From: Flammeovirgaceae bacterium
GTDB lineage: Bacteria; Bacteroidota; Bacteroidia; Cytophagales; Cyclobacteriaceae
Reading direction: 5' to 3'
DNA length: 8,519 nucleotides
Assembly (NCBI GenBank): GCA_947457025.1
Contig: CANGUI010000062.1
Span: forward strand, 1 to 8,519
The translations under genes and the position numbers were made by a program. Under the pieces are notes generated by a model that saw only the letters and a list, made by a program, of their open reading frames with translations, had not been told where the DNA came from and ran no database searches. Positions 6,357-8,519 of this stretch are shown here, one piece after another. Every line of letters starts with the position of its first letter. Positions within the stretch are counted from its first letter, which is position 1.

Positions 6357-6459
6357 GGGGCGTGGCCAAGCGAAGCGCAAGGCCACTGAGCTTTCCGTTC
6401 CAAGCACCGCGCCACGGGCGCAGCGCTTTCCACTGCAATCCCTCGCCCGCTTACGCCCC
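6357..6459. ncRNA. Predicted structured intergenic element (three-way junction; Flavo-1-like?)
   Basis: Outer stem GGGGCGT (6357-6363) pairs perfectly with ACGCCCC (6453-6459). Inside are two hairpins. The first is GTGGCC-AA-GCG, loop AAG, CGC-AA-GGCCAC (6362-6386), with a symmetrical AA/AA internal loop; its first two bases compete with the end of the outer stem. The second is closed by GAG/CTC (6388-6390 with 6442-6444) and AGC/GCT (6403-6405 with 6425-6427), capped by GCGC/GCGC (6409-6412 with 6418-6421). Read leftward, the two strands around the inner stem are GATTGCAGTGGAAAGC and TTGGAACGGAAAGC, both purine-rich and both ending GGAAAGC. This resembles, from memory, abundant intergenic elements of Bacteroidota, of which the Rfam Flavo-1 motif is the best candidate name. 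Transcribed strand and function are unknown; it could lie in the operon 3' UTR or the GMC leader. Confidence 0.4.
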
Positions 6460-6481
6460 CTTTCGGTGCCATTCATCAACG

Positions 6482-6510
6482 GGCGGTGCAACTCACCCGG
6501 ATTCACCGCC
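6482..6510. repeat. 7-bp inverted repeat upstream of the GMC oxidoreductase gene
   Basis: GGCGGTG (6482-6488) pairs perfectly with CACCGCC (6504-6510) across a 15-nt loop, 48 bp before the ATG of the next gene. The GGTG part can alternatively pair with CACC at 6494-6497, giving a smaller hairpin. It may be a leader structure, an operator or a weak terminator (a T-rich stretch TTTTCTTTCC follows at 6521-6530). No consensus promoter was recognised between it and the ATG. Confidence 0.4.
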
Positions 6511-6558
6511 GCCATATCCGTTTTCTTTCCTACCTTCCGGTTCCTTAACATCCGGACT

Positions 6559-8265
6559 ATGCAAATCAACGGAGACGCAAAAAAGCAAAACACATTTGAT
6601 GCCATCGTGGTCGGCTCGGGCATGAGCGGCGGATGGGCCGCAAAAGAGTTCTGTGAACAGGGATTGAAAACACTCGTGCTCGAACGCGGCCGCGCCGTGA
6701 AACACGTAGCCGACTATCCCACCGCCACCCTGAATCCATGGGACTTCCCGCATCGGCTGAACATGCCGCAACCTGTGCTGGACGAAAACCCCGTAGTTGC
6801 CCGCTGTTATGCGTTTGGCGAGGCCACCGAACATTTCTTCGTCAAAGATCAAGACCATCCCTACGTACAGGAAAAACCGTTCGACTGGATTCGCGCCTAC
6901 CAGGAAGGCGGCAAATCCTTGTTATGGGCACGTCAGACACAACGCTGGAGCAAGTACGAATTCGAAGCGCCCGCCCGCGATGGCTTCGCCGTACCATGGC
7001 CCATCAGCTACAACGATCTGGCACCCTGGTATTCCTACGTGGAGAAATTTGTCGGCATCAGCGGCAACCGCGATGGCATTGAGCACCTTCCCGACAGCGA
7101 AGTGCTGCCGCCCTGGGAATTGAATTGCGTGGAGAAACACATTCAGGAAAGCATCCATAAGAATTTTTCCAACCGCCACGTCATCGTAGGCCGCTGTGCG
7201 CACCTCACTGAACCTACCGAGGAGCACATCAAACTCGGCCGCGGCAAGTGTCAGGCACGCAGCCTCTGCGAGCGTGGCTGCCCTTTCGGTGGATACTTCA
7301 GCGCCAACTCCGGCACCCTGCCCGCTGCCCGCAGAACCGGTAACATGACATTCCGCCCGCACGCCGTTGTCCATTCCATTCTCTATGACGAGCAGCAAGG
7401 AAAAGCGGTGGGCGTTAAAATCATCGACAGCGAAACGAAGCAGGAGGAAGACTTTTTTGCCCGCGTCATCTTTGTCAACGCCGCCTGCCTCAACTCGAAT
7501 CTCATTTTGCTCAACTCACGATCCAAAAGGTTTCCCAACGGCCTCGGTAACGACAACGGCCTCCTCGGGCACTATGTGGCGTTCCACAACTACCGCGGCC
7601 GCATTCACGCCACCTTCGAGGGGTACCACGATCAGTATTATTCCGGCCGCCGGCCGACTACCGCATTCATGCCATCCTACCGCAACGTACACCGCCAGGA
7701 GATGGACTACCGGCGCGGTTTCATGACGGCATACTCGGCCTCCCGTGAAGGCTGGAATCGCGCGTCTGACAATCTGGGCGCTGACCTTAAGAATGAAATG
7801 ACCAAACCAGGTGCCTGGCGCATCTTCTGGATGATGCAAGGCGAAACAATTCCGAAATTCGAGAATCATGTCCGCCTGAGTCCCGACCAGACCGACCCCT
7901 GGGGCATTCCGCAACTGGTAACCAGCGTGGATTACGATGATAATGATGAAAAGATGCTGAAGGACTTCTACGAGCAGGGGGTAGAGATGCTCACCCGCTC
8001 CGGCTGTAGCGATATTGTAATCGATGATAACCACCAGGCACCCGGCCTTGACATTCATGAAATGGGTGGTGTGCGCATGGGCGCAGACCCGAAGACATCC
8101 CTGCTAAACAAGTGGAATCAGTTTCATGCCTGCAAGAATGTGTTTGTTACGGATGGCGCCTGCATGACCTCTGTCGGCAATCAGAATCCTTCGCTCACCT
8201 TCATGGCCATCACCGCGCGGGCAGCGAATTTTGCCATCGGAGAAATGAAGAAACAAAATCTGTAG
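6559..8265 (+). CDS. GMC family FAD-dependent oxidoreductase
   Basis: Flavoprotein of 568 residues expected to oxidise an alcohol or sugar-type substrate. The FAD-binding Rossmann motif is at the N-terminus (FDAIVVGSGMSGGWAAKEF, 13-31, ending in LERG at 41-44). A middle Cys cluster is C231, C237 and C241 in GKCQARSLCERGCPFGGY. The GMC C-terminal domain carries HEMGGVRMG (500-508) with the likely catalytic His500, and DGACMTSVGNQNPSLTFMAI (532-551) with Asn543 in the second active-site position. This layout is closest to the gluconate-dehydrogenase-like GMC clade of Bacteroidota. No Tat or Sec signal is visible. The partner gene for a subunit-3-type small protein, often found next to this clade, is not in the window. 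The ATG at 6559 is chosen because the FAD motif begins soon after it; the frame is open further upstream without family-like sequence. It converges on the next gene with a 10-bp gap. Confidence 0.94.
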   Translation: MQINGDAKKQNTFDAIVVGSGMSGGWAAKEFCEQGLKTLVLERGRAVKHVADYPTATLNPWDFPHRLNMPQPVLDENPVVARCYAFGEATEHFFVKDQDHPYVQEKPFDWIRAYQEGGKSLLWARQTQRWSKYEFEAPARDGFAVPWPISYNDLAPWYSYVEKFVGISGNRDGIEHLPDSEVLPPWELNCVEKHIQESIHKNFSNRHVIVGRCAHLTEPTEEHIKLGRGKCQARSLCERGCPFGGYFSANSGTLPAARRTGNMTFRPHAVVHSILYDEQQGKAVGVKIIDSETKQEEDFFARVIFVNAACLNSNLILLNSRSKRFPNGLGNDNGLLGHYVAFHNYRGRIHATFEGYHDQYYSGRRPTTAFMPSYRNVHRQEMDYRRGFMTAYSASREGWNRASDNLGADLKNEMTKPGAWRIFWMMQGETIPKFENHVRLSPDQTDPWGIPQLVTSVDYDDNDEKMLKDFYEQGVEMLTRSGCSDIVIDDNHQAPGLDIHEMGGVRMGADPKTSLLNKWNQFHACKNVFVTDGACMTSVGNQNPSLTFMAITARAANFAIGEMKKQNL

Positions 8266-8275
8266 GCCTCGCGGC

Positions 8276-8519
8276 TTATAGCAGGGAAAAGGCATACAAC
8301 ATCTCCCGCCCGATCTGGCGCACCCGGCCGGCATAGCCGGCCGCTTCTTCCGGGGTGTTGTCAAAAGCTTTGGGGTCATCATATGTCAGCGCAATGCGCC
8401 CGGTAGCACCCGGAATAAAAGGACAGTGTTCATCCGCATGCGAACAGGTCATCACGGCAGCAAACGGACCGGCGTCATTGTACGGATCATCATACGTTTT
8501 TGAAAATGCCATCACCGCG
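8276..8519 (-). CDS. Low-molecular-weight phosphatase / arsenate reductase-like protein, C-terminal part, cut by right edge
   Basis: Eighty codons plus a TAA stop are visible and the frame is open to the right edge, so the start and the N-terminal catalytic CX5R loop lie outside. The visible part matches, from memory, the C-terminus of the Bacteroidota protein-tyrosine-phosphatase/arsenate-reductase family: AFSKTYDDPYNDAGPFAAVM, then TCSHADEHCPFIPGATGRIA, YDDPKAFDNTPEEAAGYAGR and VRQIGREMLYAF. The Cys-rich block TCSHADEHCPF would hold redox or structural cysteines. In-frame GTG and ATG codons near the edge (8515, 8512) are internal, because family members continue upstream. Arsenic detoxification versus tyrosine phosphatase activity cannot be decided from this fragment. 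Confidence 0.82.
   Translation of the reverse strand, partial: AVMAFSKTYDDPYNDAGPFAAVMTCSHADEHCPFIPGATGRIALTYDDPKAFDNTPEEAAGYAGRVRQIGREMLYAFSLL
8325..8343. repeat. 8-bp perfect inverted repeat with 3-bp spacer
   Basis: CGGCCGGC, ATA, GCCGGCCG forms a strong potential hairpin about 60 bp past the GMC stop codon. It lies inside the coding region of the convergent phosphatase-like gene, where it encodes part of EEAAGYAGRV. There is no T run beside it on the + strand, so it is not a standard terminator. It may simply follow from GC-rich Ala and Gly codons. Confidence 0.5.

Noticed and set aside
6127..6558. N-terminal extension of the GMC oxidoreductase through the intergenic region
   Set aside because: The extra sequence runs through the methyltransferase gene and a hairpin-rich spacer and has no family-like content; the FAD motif fits a start at 6559.

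Overview
The window looks like chromosome of a member of the Bacteroidota, most likely a Cytophagales-type genus. Three things suggest this: an integrase with the N-terminal layout typical of that phylum, a TAnnTTTG-type promoter element in front of it, and a set of backbone proteins (AraC-MGMT fusion, YicC, DUF1295, THUMP methyltransferase, Cys-rich GMC oxidoreductase) with Bacteroidota-like sequences. The genus is an inference.

Left part (1 to about 1190): an AT-richer segment carries the N-terminal 213 residues of a tyrosine recombinase, reading leftward and cut by the window edge. A 554-bp gene-free gap follows, with repeats at the integrase promoter and a stretch resembling a tRNA gene 3' end. 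This is probably the right edge of an integrated element, with the rest lying outside the window to the left.

Middle part (1195 to 6263): a leftward gene for an AraC-type helix-turn-helix fused to an O6-alkylguanine-DNA alkyltransferase is divergent from a tightly packed rightward operon of four genes. These are yicC (RNA metabolism), a neutral-ceramidase-like lipoprotein, a DUF1295 membrane protein, and a THUMP-type RNA methyltransferase. Their junctions are ATGA, TGATG and TGATG, so translation is probably coupled. Two genes point to RNA processing or modification and two to lipid or envelope metabolism; no single pathway links them. An inverted repeat (GCCAGA-N15-TCTGGC) sits between the divergent genes.

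Right part (6264 to 8519): a 295-bp intergenic region is dense in inverted repeats. It includes a 103-base segment that can fold into a three-way junction and resembles the structured elements common between genes in this phylum. A GMC-family FAD oxidoreductase follows. It converges, with a 10-bp gap, on the C-terminal part of a leftward phosphatase/arsenate-reductase-like gene cut by the right edge.

Most of the window is ordinary core genome. I found no CRISPR array, complete tRNA, rRNA, insertion sequence or obvious defence system. The best leads are the structured element at 6357-6459, the element boundary at 640-1190, and the ceramidase-like protein lacking the usual nucleophile motif.
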